A stretch of 64,000 nt of DNA from Mesorhizobium sp. Its GTDB lineage: Bacteria > Pseudomonadota > Alphaproteobacteria > Rhizobiales > Rhizobiaceae. The notes below the pieces were generated by a model. The model saw only the letters and a list, made by a program, of their open reading frames with translations. It was not told where the DNA came from and did not search any database. The stretch is from assembly GCA_019635735.1 (NCBI GenBank), contig JAHBYX010000006.1:1-64000 (forward strand). The letters are read 5' to 3'. This document shows positions 28,987 through 36,956 of the stretch, piece by piece. A program made the position numbers and the translations under genes. The stretch's first letter is position 1. The number at the start of each line of letters is the position of its first letter.

Positions 28987-29187
28987 ATGACGAAGCTGCA
29001 GCAGATCGAGAAATCCGTCGAAGCCTTGTCCGACGAGGAAATGAAGGCGTTTGCCGCGTGGTTCGAAGAGCTTCGCTGGCAGCGCTGGGACCGCCAAATC
29101 GAGGAAGACTCGAAGGCCGGCAAGCTGGATAAGCTCGCGGAGGAAGCGTTGGCCGACTTCCGGGCGGGTCGTACGACGCCTCTTTGA
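28987..29187 (+). CDS. Antitoxin-like protein of a toxin-antitoxin pair
   Basis: A 66-residue acidic, helical protein (KLQQIEKSVEALSDEEMKAF, then WFEELRWQRWDRQIEED) with a C-terminal KLDKLAEEALADFRAGR stretch typical of small antitoxins that pair with RelE/ParE-type toxins. The stop codon overlaps the TTG start of the next gene (TTGA), the usual coupled order antitoxin then toxin. No DNA-binding fold is obvious. Confidence 0.75.
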   Translation: MTKLQQIEKSVEALSDEEMKAFAAWFEELRWQRWDRQIEEDSKAGKLDKLAEEALADFRAGRTTPL

Positions 29188-29438
29188 ACCATCATGCGAA
29201 CCCGAAATTCTGGGTGGCCTACGATCGGCTCCCGCGCGAGGTGCGGCAATTAGCGGACAAGAATTTCGAACTGCTGAAATCCAACCCGCATCACGCATCC
29301 CTTGGCTTCAAACGCGTTAATCGCTTTTGGTCGGCTCGCATTGGACTGTCGCATCGGGCGTTGGCGGTCCGTGACGGCGACGACCTGATTTGGTTCTGGA
29401 TCGGCGAACATGGCGAGTATGATCGCTTGATCCGCTGA
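29184..29438 (+). CDS. RelE/HigB-like toxin
   Basis: An 84-residue basic protein with a RelE/ParE-type core: helices (RLPREVRQLADKNFELLK) followed by beta strands FWSARIGLSHRALAVRDGD and IWFWIGEHGEYDRLI, including the SHRA and HGEYD signatures seen in type II toxins. It probably cleaves mRNA on the ribosome or otherwise inhibits growth until bound by the upstream antitoxin. Start is TTG overlapping the antitoxin stop. The codon use is less GC-rich than the neighbours, which fits a mobile module inserted behind uvrB. Confidence 0.8.
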   Translation: MNHHANPKFWVAYDRLPREVRQLADKNFELLKSNPHHASLGFKRVNRFWSARIGLSHRALAVRDGDDLIWFWIGEHGEYDRLIR

Positions 29439-29478
29439 CATCCTGACCTGACACCAACTCCGCAGCAATGCTTTCGCC

Positions 29479-30078
29479 ATGGCCTCCTTCCACGTCGATC
29501 CCTCCAATATCCGCGAATTCGGGGATGATGCCGCCTTCTACGCCTGGCTCGGCGAGAACCACGACCGCGCCGACGAGGTCTGGATCCGCATCTACAAAGT
29601 TGCATCCGGGATCGCCTCGATCACGCCGAAGGAGGCCATCGACGTCTGTCTGTGCTGGGGCTGGATCGACGCCATCCGCAAGGGGCTGGACGAGACGAGC
29701 TATCTCCAGCGCTACACGCCGCGCGGACGCAAGAGCATCTGGAGCAAGATCAATGTCGACAACGTCGCCCGCCTCGTCGAAGAAGGCCGGATGACAGAAC
29801 ACGGGCTCAAGCATGTCGAGGCGGCTAAGGCCGACGGCCGCTGGGATCGCGCCTATGGCGGCTCGAAGGACATGACCATCCCGCCCGACCTCCAGGCGGC
29901 CATCGATGTCGAGCCGGACGCCAAGGCAATGCTCGCCAAGCTCTCCGCCCAGAACCGCTTTGCGCTGGCGTTCCGCCTGCACAACCTCAAGACCGACGCA
30001 GCCCGCCAGAAGCGGATCGCCACGTTCGTCGACATGCTGAAACGCGGCGAAACCATCTATCCGCAGGGGAAGGCATGA
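29479..30078 (+). CDS. YdeI/OmpD-associated family protein
   Basis: A 199-residue cytoplasmic protein of the YdeI family. The hallmark is the ITPKEAIDVCLCWGWIDAIRKG segment with neighbouring YTPRGRKSIWSKIN, and a C-terminal helical part (ALAFRLHNLKTDAARQKRI). Family members are linked to stress or peptide resistance, with no established enzymology. The stop overlaps the next start as ATGA, so the two are co-translated. Confidence 0.88.
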   Translation: MASFHVDPSNIREFGDDAAFYAWLGENHDRADEVWIRIYKVASGIASITPKEAIDVCLCWGWIDAIRKGLDETSYLQRYTPRGRKSIWSKINVDNVARLVEEGRMTEHGLKHVEAAKADGRWDRAYGGSKDMTIPPDLQAAIDVEPDAKAMLAKLSAQNRFALAFRLHNLKTDAARQKRIATFVDMLKRGETIYPQGKA

Positions 30079-30674
30079 CATTGGCACTTCGACGCCTGCT
30101 GTTCGCCGCAGCAGTTCTCCCCCTTCCCCTCGCAGCGTCTGCGCAGGACTGGCAGGCGAAGGAAGTTGTGAAGACCTACGCCGTCTCCGGTGCGACCGGC
30201 CCGGAGCTCTATGCCTCGATCGGCGAGAACGGGCCGAAGATCGGCCCGACGCGCACGATCGCGGTGACGAACTACGATCTCAGATGGCGGCGCAACTACG
30301 TTCCGGAGGGCACCTCGTGCCGGCTTGTTTCGGCCATTCCGTTCCTGACGATCTCCTACACCCTGCCGAAGCCGTCCTCGAAGCTGCCCGCCGCGACCGA
30401 GACGCTGTGGAAGGCCTTCGCCGACGGCATCCGCGCGCATGAGAGGGTGCACGGCGACTACGTGCGCCAGATGACGCAGGACATCCTTGACACGACCGTC
30501 GGCATGGTGGTGGAAGACGATCCCGGCTGCCGCAAGATCAAGGAAGCCGTGAAGAAGCCGATCCTCGAGGCCGGTCTCGCCTACAAGGCGAAGAACCGCG
30601 CCTTCGAGGAGGCCGAGATGGCGAAGGGCGGAAATGTCCACCAGCTGATCCTGGCGCTGGTCAACGGGAGGTGA
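30075..30674 (+). CDS. Secreted DUF922 protein, putative zinc protease
   Basis: A 199-residue protein with a Sec signal peptide (to about residue 23, ASAQ). The mature part belongs to DUF922, with the HERVH motif (122-126) in IRAHERVHGDYV, an HExxH-type zinc site, and TRTIAVTNYDLRWRRNY upstream. It is a candidate periplasmic metallopeptidase; activity in this family is not firmly established. Four-base overlap with the YdeI-like gene suggests co-expression. Confidence 0.85.
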   Translation: MTLALRRLLFAAAVLPLPLAASAQDWQAKEVVKTYAVSGATGPELYASIGENGPKIGPTRTIAVTNYDLRWRRNYVPEGTSCRLVSAIPFLTISYTLPKPSSKLPAATETLWKAFADGIRAHERVHGDYVRQMTQDILDTTVGMVVEDDPGCRKIKEAVKKPILEAGLAYKAKNRAFEEAEMAKGGNVHQLILALVNGR

Positions 30675-30750
30675 CGGCGGTAGGAGATGCCTCCTCTCGC
30701 TCCACGTCGGATCCGGCTGTCATGACCCCTCAACCGCACGTGGCCTTCCG

Positions 30751-31437
30751 ATGATCCCGTGGGTTCATCTTGCCAGCGCCACCATGCCCGATGGCGGCGG
30801 CGAGCTGCGGCTGAAGCGCCGCGGCACCGAGTTCTCGATCATGTCGGGAACGATCGAACTGATGAACTCGCGGCTCTCGGGCTCCGAGGAAGCGCTCGCC
30901 ACTCTCGTCGCGCAGCGTCTCGCCGGGCGCAAGGCGCCGTCCGTCCTCATCGGCGGCCTCGGCATGGGCTTCACCCTGCGCGCCGCGCTCGCCGCTTTCG
31001 GAGCGGATGCGCGCATCACGGTGGCCGAGCTTGTGCCGGAAGTCGTCGACTGGGCACGCGGACCGATGGCGGACCTGTCGGCCGGGTGCCTGGACGATCC
31101 GCGCGTGACGGTGGCGATTGCCGACGTCGCCGCCTTGATCCGACCGGAGACCGGCCACGGTCCGACGCCCCGGTGGGACGCCATCCTGCTCGATGTCGAC
31201 AACGGCCCCGAAGGCCTCACCCGGCGCGCCAACGACAGGCTCTACGACCACGCCGGACTTGCTGCCGCGCGCGCCGCACTGACGCCGGGTGGCGTTCTGG
31301 CGGTCTGGTCGCAGGGGCCGGACCGCGCCTTTGCGAAGCGCCTGCGCGACGCCGGGTTCGCGGTCGAAGAGGTTACCGTCCGCGCGCATCGCGGCAAGAA
31401 GGGTGCGCGGCACGTCATCTGGCTGGCGACGAGATAG
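30751..31437 (+). CDS. Spermidine synthase-like methyltransferase-fold protein
   Basis: A 228-residue Rossmann-fold protein like the C-terminal half of spermidine synthase. Seen: SVLIGGLGMGFTLRAAL (nucleotide-binding glycine loop), the acidic end of strand 2 (ITVAELVPEV), WDAILLDVDNGPEG in place of the catalytic YDVIIxD segment, and the C-terminal GGVLAVWSQGP. It lacks the N-terminal beta domain of true SpeE, so the substrate is uncertain. It is 45 bases before the DNA methylase gene. Confidence 0.8.
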   Translation: MIPWVHLASATMPDGGGELRLKRRGTEFSIMSGTIELMNSRLSGSEEALATLVAQRLAGRKAPSVLIGGLGMGFTLRAALAAFGADARITVAELVPEVVDWARGPMADLSAGCLDDPRVTVAIADVAALIRPETGHGPTPRWDAILLDVDNGPEGLTRRANDRLYDHAGLAAARAALTPGGVLAVWSQGPDRAFAKRLRDAGFAVEEVTVRAHRGKKGARHVIWLATR

Positions 31438-31482
31438 GTCGAGCCTCGCCGAATCGTGCGCGAGCGACTACCGTTCCGCGCA

Positions 31483-32682
31483 ATGACCGCGCACCAGAAA
31501 CTCGCCCCCGCGATCACCGCCTCCCTGGCGGCGTTCTCGGGCTTCGGCCGCCCCACGGAGATCGTCGCGCGCGACGGTCTCACCTACTTCGTCAACGAGT
31601 TCTGGACCGCGCGCCAGCGCCAGTCGTCCAGCCTGCACGAGATATCCTACCGCGCCTGCTTCAAGGCGGAGCTGCCGCGCTTCTTCATCGAGCGGCTGAC
31701 GGAACCCGGCGATCTCGTCTACGACCCCTTCATGGGACGCGGAACGACGCCCCTGGAAGCCGCCCTGCTCGGCCGCCGCGCAGCCGGCAACGACGTGAAC
31801 CCGCTCTCCGCGATGCTCGTAGGCCCTCGCCTCGCCCCGCTCGCCCTTGACGATGTCCGGGCAGCGCTCGCTACGATCGACCTCGAGGCCGAGGCGGAGT
31901 CCGATCCGGATTTGCTTGCCTTCTATCATCCCGACACGCTGCGCCAAATCGCGGCGCTGCGCAGCTGGCTCCTCGCGCGGGCCGACCGGCTGACGCCTGC
32001 CGAGCGCTGGATCCGCATGGTCGCGCTCAACCGGCTGACGGGACATTCGTCCGGGTTCTTCTCCGTGTACACGCTCCCGCCTAACCAGGCGGTCTCGGTC
32101 TCCTCGCAGCGGCGAATCAATGCCCGGCGCGGCCAGACCCCGCCCCGGCGCGATGTCGCCGCGATCATCTTGCGAAAGACGGCCCGCCTGCTTGGCGAGA
32201 ATATCTCGCAACCGGCGGAGCCGGCGATCCTCATGACCGGCAGAGCCTCGCAAACGCCGGCCCTTGCCGACGCCTCGGTCGCGCTCTGCGTGACCTCTCC
32301 CCCATTTCTCGACGTCGTCGACTATGCCGGCGACAACTGGCTGCGCTGCTGGTTCGCGGGCATCGACCCGAAGACCGTCGCCATCGATCATCACCGGACC
32401 GTGGCGGAATGGACCGCATTCGTGCGTGGGACGCTCACGGAAGTGGCGCGCGTGGTGCGCCCCGGCGGTCACATCGCCTTCGAGGTCGGCGAGGTGCGCG
32501 GCGGCAAGGTCTTGCTCGAAAAGCATGTCGCCGAGGCCGCCCAGGGCCTGCCGCTGGACCTGATCGGCGTGATCGTTAATGACCAGGCTTTCACCAAGAC
32601 GGCGAATTGCTGGGGGGTCGACAACAACGCGCGCGGCACCAACACCAACCGCATCTGCCTGTTCCGCCGGAGCATGATTTGA
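31483..32682 (+). CDS. DNA modification methylase (permuted motif order)
   Basis: Probable SAM-dependent N4-cytosine or N6-adenine DNA methyltransferase, 399 residues. The SAM-binding FxGxG block appears first (DPFMGRGTT, 81-89) with DVNP after it, and the catalytic block TSPPF (271-275) second. Beta-class enzymes with these motif spellings usually have the opposite order, so this looks circularly permuted. No restriction endonuclease gene is adjacent, which suggests an orphan methylase. The start is either ATG 31483 or GTG 31456; neither has a strong ribosome binding site. Confidence 0.8.
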   Translation: MTAHQKLAPAITASLAAFSGFGRPTEIVARDGLTYFVNEFWTARQRQSSSLHEISYRACFKAELPRFFIERLTEPGDLVYDPFMGRGTTPLEAALLGRRAAGNDVNPLSAMLVGPRLAPLALDDVRAALATIDLEAEAESDPDLLAFYHPDTLRQIAALRSWLLARADRLTPAERWIRMVALNRLTGHSSGFFSVYTLPPNQAVSVSSQRRINARRGQTPPRRDVAAIILRKTARLLGENISQPAEPAILMTGRASQTPALADASVALCVTSPPFLDVVDYAGDNWLRCWFAGIDPKTVAIDHHRTVAEWTAFVRGTLTEVARVVRPGGHIAFEVGEVRGGKVLLEKHVAEAAQGLPLDLIGVIVNDQAFTKTANCWGVDNNARGTNTNRICLFRRSMI

Positions 32683-32709
32683 GTCGACGCGTTGCAGGCC
32701 CGCGACATC

Positions 32710-32738
32710 TTGTCAATCTGCCAGCCTTCTGCCATATC
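32710..32738 (+). promoter_or_regulatory. Candidate promoter of cold-shock gene 1
   Basis: TTGTCA (32710-32715) and CATATC (32733-32738) with a 17-base spacer, ending 139 bases before the start codon. The implied leader of about 130 bases contains a TTCGGGC...CCCGGAGACTG pair also present upstream of the second cold-shock gene. Long leaders are typical of cspA messages. Confidence 0.5.
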
Positions 32739-32877
32739 TTGAGATGTTCGGGCACTGACTGACCCGGAGACTGGATGAGTTTTGGACCACCTTTCCCCGA
32801 CATCGTGACGATCCGACGCCGCGACCCTGTGCACACCGCGCAGACGCTTATTACACCACGGGAAAAGGAGATTCCCA

Positions 32878-33090
32878 TTGTCCCAGACCGGCACCGTTAA
32901 ATTCTTCAATGCAACCAAGGGCTTCGGCTTCATCACGCCGGATGGCGGCGCGAAGGACGTCTTCGTGCACATCTCGGCGATCGAGAAGTCGGGCATGCGC
33001 ACCCTGGTCGACGGCCAGAAGGTGTCGTTCGACATCGAGCCGGACCGCATGGGCAAGGGCCCGAAGGCGGTCAACCTCCGCTCGTCCTGA
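32878..33090 (+). CDS. cspA: Cold-shock protein, CspA family
   Basis: A 70-residue single cold-shock domain with RNP1 KGFGFITP and RNP2 VFVHIS; binds single-stranded RNA or DNA and acts as an RNA chaperone. The start codon is TTG: it is the only start that keeps the conserved TGTVKFFN opening, and an AAAAGGAG site sits eight bases before it. It has its own terminator immediately downstream. The second copy at 33967 is about three-quarters identical. Confidence 0.95.
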   Translation: MSQTGTVKFFNATKGFGFITPDGGAKDVFVHISAIEKSGMRTLVDGQKVSFDIEPDRMGKGPKAVNLRSS

Positions 33091-33120
33091 TCCGCAATCG
33101 TCGGATTGATTTCGGGAACC

Positions 33121-33149
33121 AAGGCGCGGCGTCCATGACGCCGCGCCTT
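33121..33149 (+). terminator. Rho-independent terminator after cold-shock gene 1
   Basis: Perfect 12-bp stem: AAGGCGCGGCGT (33121-33132), loop CCATG, complement at 33138-33149, continuing into a short T-run (CCTTTTAG). It lies 30 bases after the stop. Confidence 0.9.
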
Positions 33150-33255
33150 TTAGCATTTGCCGTTGCTTAACCCTCCCCCGGCGTCGGCTTTGCTGCGATC
33201 TGCTTTCATGCGATGATCCGCCATCCGGCATCGACCGGTAGACTGGAGGGTCATC

Positions 33256-33678
33256 ATGCGAATTCCCAGATTCCTGGCCGCGCTCGCGCTGTCAGCCGCG
33301 TCGGCCGTGTCATTGCCGGCGAGCGCCGGCCAGCTCTCGCAGTCCCCTGCTCTGTCCGATGGCCTGGTCGTCAATGTCGGCGGCTGCCATCGCGATGTCG
33401 AGCGGCACTATGTCCCCGAATGGGGCCATCGCGCCTGGCATTACCATAGCGGCAGCAGGTGCCGGCCGAGGCGCGTCGAAGGCCCCGGCTTCATGCCTGA
33501 TCCGCCGCGGCCGGTGGATTGTCATCGCGACGCGCGCCGGCACTATCTGCCCGAATATGGCGGTCGAGTCATGCACCGCCATGTCGGAGACAGCTGCCGC
33601 GTGCGCATCCTGAGACGCGCGGAGACTTTCCGTCCCGGCGCCTGCGTGACCGTCGGCCCGATCACCTTCTGCGACTGA
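33256..33678 (+). CDS. Secreted protein with two His/Cys-rich repeats
   Basis: No named family. The 140-residue product has a Sec signal peptide (cleavage near SAG) and two copies of a motif of about 35 residues: C-H-R-D-x4-RHY-x-PE-x-G-x-R-x2-H, then H-x-G-x2-CR-x-R (about residues 44-81 and 93-128), plus a C-terminal Cys pair. Paired His and Cys suggest metal binding or disulfides in the periplasm. It lies between the two cold-shock genes on the same strand, with its own GGAGG-like site. Confidence 0.75.
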   Translation: MRIPRFLAALALSAASAVSLPASAGQLSQSPALSDGLVVNVGGCHRDVERHYVPEWGHRAWHYHSGSRCRPRRVEGPGFMPDPPRPVDCHRDARRHYLPEYGGRVMHRHVGDSCRVRILRRAETFRPGACVTVGPITFCD

Positions 33679-33966
33679 CGGTTCCGGCCTCCCGGGCGCC
33701 AGAACCGGGAGGCTGGGCCACCACGAAAGTTTCGCTTGCTCCAGCGCTGTTTTTGTTGACTATTCGGGCTTCGGGTAATTGCCGGCCCGGAGACTGTATC
33801 TGCTTGCCTGGGAAAGCGCGCGCTTCCACAGGCGAATCGCCGAAAGAGTGGGTCGCAGGGGCGGCTCCGATGCGATTGCGTGAACTGCATCTCCTCCAGT
33901 GACCAACCGAGCGCGCTCGCGTTTCGACCGGCGCGGCATGACAGGCGACTGAATAGGGAGCATGCA

Positions 33967-34182
33967 ATGGGCCAGATGAGCGGCACCGTCAAATTCTTCA
34001 ATCATGCCAAGGGTTTCGGATTCATCACACCCGATGGCGGGGCCAAGGACATCTTCGTCCACATTTCCGCGGTGCAGGCATCGGGCCTGGACGGGCTGCA
34101 GGACGGCCAGAAGGTTTCCTTCGACACCGAGCCCGACAAGCGCGGCAAAGGTCCGAAAGCGGTCAACCTGACCGTCGGCTGA
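33967..34182 (+). CDS. cspA: Cold-shock protein, CspA family (second copy)
   Basis: A 71-residue cold-shock domain with KGFGFITP and IFVHIS. The ATG at 33967 keeps the normal family length; the frame is open 29 codons further upstream but that sequence is a leader, not protein-like. The leader shares short elements with that of the first copy (TTCGGGC at 33763, CCCGGAGACTG at 33786), which suggests common post-transcriptional control. Together with 32878-33090 it forms a duplicated pair about 1 kb apart. Confidence 0.94.
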   Translation: MGQMSGTVKFFNHAKGFGFITPDGGAKDIFVHISAVQASGLDGLQDGQKVSFDTEPDKRGKGPKAVNLTVG

Positions 34183-34289
34183 CCAGCCGAGGAATGCCGT
34201 CTGAACCGGTCATTCAGCCCCGGTTCAGACGGGCAATGCGATATCCGGGACGCGTGCAGCGATACCGCCTGCATCGCGCGGAGGCTGAT

Positions 34290-34586
34290 ATGACCTTGAA
34301 GTGTCGCATGTTGCTTGGCGCCGCCGTGGCGCTTGGACTGGGCGTATCCGTCGCGAGCGCCGCCGGCAACGGTGCGATCGAGCGGCCCGCGCCCGAGCGT
34401 CCTGCCGTCTCCAGCAGGCCGATCGAGATGCGACCGAACCACGATCTCGCCGCGACCCTGAACGCCATCGTCGCTGCCCAGATCGCAGCGCAGGACGGCG
34501 CGCAGGCCGACCAGTCGAACCCCTACCGCCTGCCGCGGCCGCGCCCCGATCGCGAATATCTCGTCGAGATGGCCAAGGGCGAATAA
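34290..34586 (+). CDS. Small secreted hypothetical protein
   Basis: A protein of 98 residues with a Sec signal peptide (MLLGAAVALGLGVSVASA) and a short Pro/Arg-rich mature part containing an Ala/Gln-rich helix. No family recognised. The ATG at 34290 is supported by GGAGG six bases upstream (34280-34284). The GTG- or ATG-initiated longer frame from 34194 lacks such a site. Confidence 0.65.
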   Translation: MTLKCRMLLGAAVALGLGVSVASAAGNGAIERPAPERPAVSSRPIEMRPNHDLAATLNAIVAAQIAAQDGAQADQSNPYRLPRPRPDREYLVEMAKGE

Positions 34587-34609
34587 CGTCCCGCCCGCCT
34601 CGGCCTCGC

Positions 34610-35248
34610 CTAGACGAGGAACGGGTTAGAGCGGCGTTCGTCGCCGAACCTGCTGCCGGGTCCGTGCCCGCAGATGAAACCGACATCGTCGCCGAGCGGC
34701 AGCAGCTTTTCCTTGATCGAACGGATCAGCGCGGCATGGTCGCCGCCCGGCAGGTCGGTGCGGCCGACCGAGCCGTTGAACAGCACGTCGCCGACATGCG
34801 CGAAACGCGCCTTGCGGTCGAAGTAGACCACGTGCCCGGGGGCGTGACCTGGGCAGTGGAACACTTCGAAGACATGCTCACCGAAAGAAACGGTGTTGCC
34901 CTCCGAGAGATAGCGATCGGGCGTGCAGTTGTGCAGGCCGCCGACGCCGAAGTTCGCCGCCTGCTTCTCGATATTGGCGAGCAGCGGCGCGTCGGCGATA
35001 TGGGGACCGACGATTTCCACGCCCAGCCGCTCCTTCAGTTCCATCGCACCGCCGGCGTGATCGAGATGGCCGTGGGTGAGCCAGATCTCGCCGATCTTGA
35101 AGCCGTTGTCCTCGATCGCCTTGACCAGGACGTCGACATCGCCGCCCGGATCGACAACCACGCCGGCCTTCGTTTCGTCGTCGAACAGGATGGTGCAGTT
35201 CTGCTGGAACGGCGTGACCTGAATGATACCGGCGTTCAATCGACCCAT
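34610..35248 (-). CDS. MBL-fold metallo-hydrolase (glyoxalase II-like)
   Basis: A 212-residue zinc hydrolase of the GloB-like group. Metal ligands: THGHLDH (58-64), the His in HCPGHAPGH, the bridging Asp in HVGDVLFNGSVGRTDL and the final His in CGHGPGS. The PFQQNC opening is typical of this subgroup, which hydrolyses thioesters such as S-lactoylglutathione; the true substrate is not known. The start at 35248 begins the conserved domain. It is convergent with the small secreted protein at 34290. Confidence 0.9.
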   Translation of the reverse strand: MGRLNAGIIQVTPFQQNCTILFDDETKAGVVVDPGGDVDVLVKAIEDNGFKIGEIWLTHGHLDHAGGAMELKERLGVEIVGPHIADAPLLANIEKQAANFGVGGLHNCTPDRYLSEGNTVSFGEHVFEVFHCPGHAPGHVVYFDRKARFAHVGDVLFNGSVGRTDLPGGDHAALIRSIKEKLLPLGDDVGFICGHGPGSRFGDERRSNPFLV

Positions 35249-35317
35249 TCCGAACCTTCCGCTCTGCTGTCCGCTTTCGTCTAGCCACGCGTCGCGACGA
35301 CGTCCACCCAAAAGGAA

Positions 35318-35339
35318 CGGGCGGCATCGCTGCCGCCCG
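35318..35339 (-). terminator. Terminator of the 35365-35661 gene
   Basis: On the minus strand CGGGCGGCA pairs with TGCCGCCCG across a 4-base loop and is followed by TTCCTTTT. It lies 26 bases after the stop of the small glycine-rich gene. Confidence 0.85.
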
Positions 35340-35364
35340 CGCAAAAGAGCAAGCAGCTTTCCGC

Positions 35365-35661
35365 TTACTTCTTCATCGCGTTCATGACCGCGCCGACGAT
35401 GCCCGTCAGAATCGCACCGCCGCCCGCGCCACCGAGAATGTTCTCGATGTTGAGCGAACTGGCCAGGCCACCCGCCGCGGCCGGATCCACGGTACCGCCG
35501 AGGAGGCTGCCCAGGATCGCCGCGCCGCCGACGCCGCCGACGGCCCCGCTGATGATCTTGACGACCTGGCTCATCGCCGCCTGCTTGAGCGCGGCACCGA
35601 CAGCCTGCCCGCCAATGATCCCGGTGATGACCTGTATGATGATTGGAAGAAGCGCATCCAT
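35365..35661 (-). CDS. Small glycine-rich membrane protein
   Basis: A 98-residue very hydrophobic protein with repeated Gly-x-x-x-Gly patterns (ITGIIGGQAVGAAL, GAVGGVGGAA, GGAGGGAILTGIVGAV) and a basic KK end, suggesting two or three tightly packed membrane helices. No function can be assigned. The ATG at 35661 was preferred to the upstream codon at 35682. It has its own terminator downstream. Confidence 0.65.
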   Translation of the reverse strand: MDALLPIIIQVITGIIGGQAVGAALKQAAMSQVVKIISGAVGGVGGAAILGSLLGGTVDPAAAGGLASSLNIENILGGAGGGAILTGIVGAVMNAMKK

Positions 35662-35768
35662 CAGTCTGTCCTTTCCCCTCAATAAGCAGACGCGACCGCC
35701 GATCGGCAGCGTCGGTATCAGTGAGAGCCTGTATTAGACGAAAGTCAAATGACGCTGGGGAAAACGAA

Positions 35769-35791
35769 ACGGGCGGCCGATGGCCGCCCGT
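35769..35791 (-). terminator. Rho-independent terminator of ilvE
   Basis: On the minus strand ACGGGCGGCC pairs with GGCCGCCCGT across a 3-base loop, followed by TTCGTTTT. It lies 25 bases after the ilvE stop. Confidence 0.9.
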
Positions 35792-35816
35792 CCTCGAACT
35801 GCACGGAACGTGGGGA

Positions 35817-36710
35817 TTATTCCGCCGCGATCGCGCGCTTGGGCTGCACTTCGGCCGAATAGTCGTTCATCAGGTTGCGCGAGATCTCGCCGGGCGTGAA
35901 GCGATAGGGGCCGATCTCGGAGACGGGGGTGACCTCCGCCGCCGTGCCGGACAGGAAGCACTCGGAGAAGCCCGTGAGTTCCTCGGGCATGATCGCGCGC
36001 TCGACGACGCTGTAGCCGCGGCGCTTGGCGAGATCGATCACGGTGCGGCGGGTGATTCCGTCGAGGAAGCAGTCGGGCGTCGGGGTGTGCAGCGCGCCGT
36101 CCTTGACGAAGAAGATGTTGGCGCCGGTTGCCTCGGCCACCTGGCCGCGCCAGTCGAGCATCATCGCATCGGCATAGCCCTTGGCCTCCGCCGCATGCTT
36201 GGAGATGGTGCAGATCATGTAGAGGCCGGCCGCCTTCGATTTCGACGGCGCGGTGCGCGGGTCGGGGCGGCGGTATTCGGCGATGTCAAGCCTGATGCCT
36301 TTCAGTTTCTGCTCCGGATCGAAATAGCTCGGCCACTGCCAGATGGCGATGGCGCAATTGATGCGGTTGTGCTGTGCCGACACGCCCATCATCTCCGAGC
36401 CGCGCCAGGCGATCGGGCGGACATAGGCGTCGGAAAAGCCCTGCTTGCGCAGCAGTTCGCGACAGGCATCGTCGATCTCGGCAACCGAATAGGGAATGGT
36501 GAAGCCGAGGATCCGCCCGGACTCATGGAGGCGCGTCGTATGTTCGGTCAGCTTGAAGATCTCGCCGCCATAGGCGCGCTCGCCCTCGAAAACGGCGCTC
36601 GCATAGTGAAGGCCGTGGGTCAGTACATGGATCTTGGCGTCCGCCCATTTGACGAATTCGCCGTTCATCCAGATGTAGCCATCGAGTTTGTCGAATGGAA
36701 CCGATGCCAT
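35817..36710 (-). CDS. ilvE: Branched-chain-amino-acid aminotransferase
   Basis: PLP class IV aminotransferase, 297 residues, for the last step of Ile, Leu and Val synthesis. Family features: the opening FDKLDGYIWMNGEFVKWADAK, HGLHYASAVFEGERAY, the DGITRRTVIDLAK segment and GTAAEVTPVSEIGPYRFTPG near the C-terminus. The ATG at 36710 has an AAGGAG site. The frame is open to an ATG at 36848, which would add 46 residues lying in the transcribed leader. Its promoter faces that of the divergent marR gene, with a shared palindrome. Confidence 0.94.
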   Translation of the reverse strand: MASVPFDKLDGYIWMNGEFVKWADAKIHVLTHGLHYASAVFEGERAYGGEIFKLTEHTTRLHESGRILGFTIPYSVAEIDDACRELLRKQGFSDAYVRPIAWRGSEMMGVSAQHNRINCAIAIWQWPSYFDPEQKLKGIRLDIAEYRRPDPRTAPSKSKAAGLYMICTISKHAAEAKGYADAMMLDWRGQVAEATGANIFFVKDGALHTPTPDCFLDGITRRTVIDLAKRRGYSVVERAIMPEELTGFSECFLSGTAAEVTPVSEIGPYRFTPGEISRNLMNDYSAEVQPKRAIAAE

Positions 36711-36882
36711 GTCACACTCCTTGGCCGTGTCGGCCTCTTTGTTCGCCGTCTTCCAATCTAGTCCGGGCGGTGGAAATCCGCCACCGTCGCCCGTCAGGTC
36801 CAGGTCGTGGGCCATCCGCAGGAAGGAAGTTACGGGAAAAGCGTTCATCCCTTGGCTTTTCGGTCGCCAAGCGCCGTAAAGC

Positions 36883-36911
36883 TTGCCAAAAATTACCAGC
36901 AGCCCTAATTT
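36883..36911 (+). promoter_or_regulatory. Candidate marR promoter
   Basis: TTGCCA (36883-36888), 17-base spacer, TAATTT (36906-36911). The -10 box runs into the AATTTATGTCA palindrome, so binding there would block it. Confidence 0.6.
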
Positions 36912-36918
36912 ATGTCAA
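36890..36918 (-). promoter_or_regulatory. Candidate ilvE promoter
   Basis: On the minus strand TTGACA (36918-36913), 17-base spacer, TAATTT (36895-36890). The -35 hexamer lies in the left arm and spacer edge of the palindrome. Confidence 0.65.
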
Positions 36919-36935
36919 CAAGGCTGACATAAATT
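36907..36935. promoter_or_regulatory. Perfect 11-bp inverted repeat, probable MarR operator
   Basis: AATTTATGTCA (36907-36917), 7-base spacer, and the exact complement TGACATAAATT (36925-36935). It lies between the divergent ilvE and marR genes, over the -10 box of one and the -35 box of the other. AT-rich dyads of this size are typical MarR-family sites, so the adjacent regulator probably binds here. Confidence 0.75.
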
Positions 36936-36956
36936 TTCAAAGCGACATGGGAACCG

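Noticed and set aside
28987..29438. Insertion sequence or integron around the toxin-antitoxin pair
   Set aside because: No transposase, terminal inverted repeats or target-site duplication visible.
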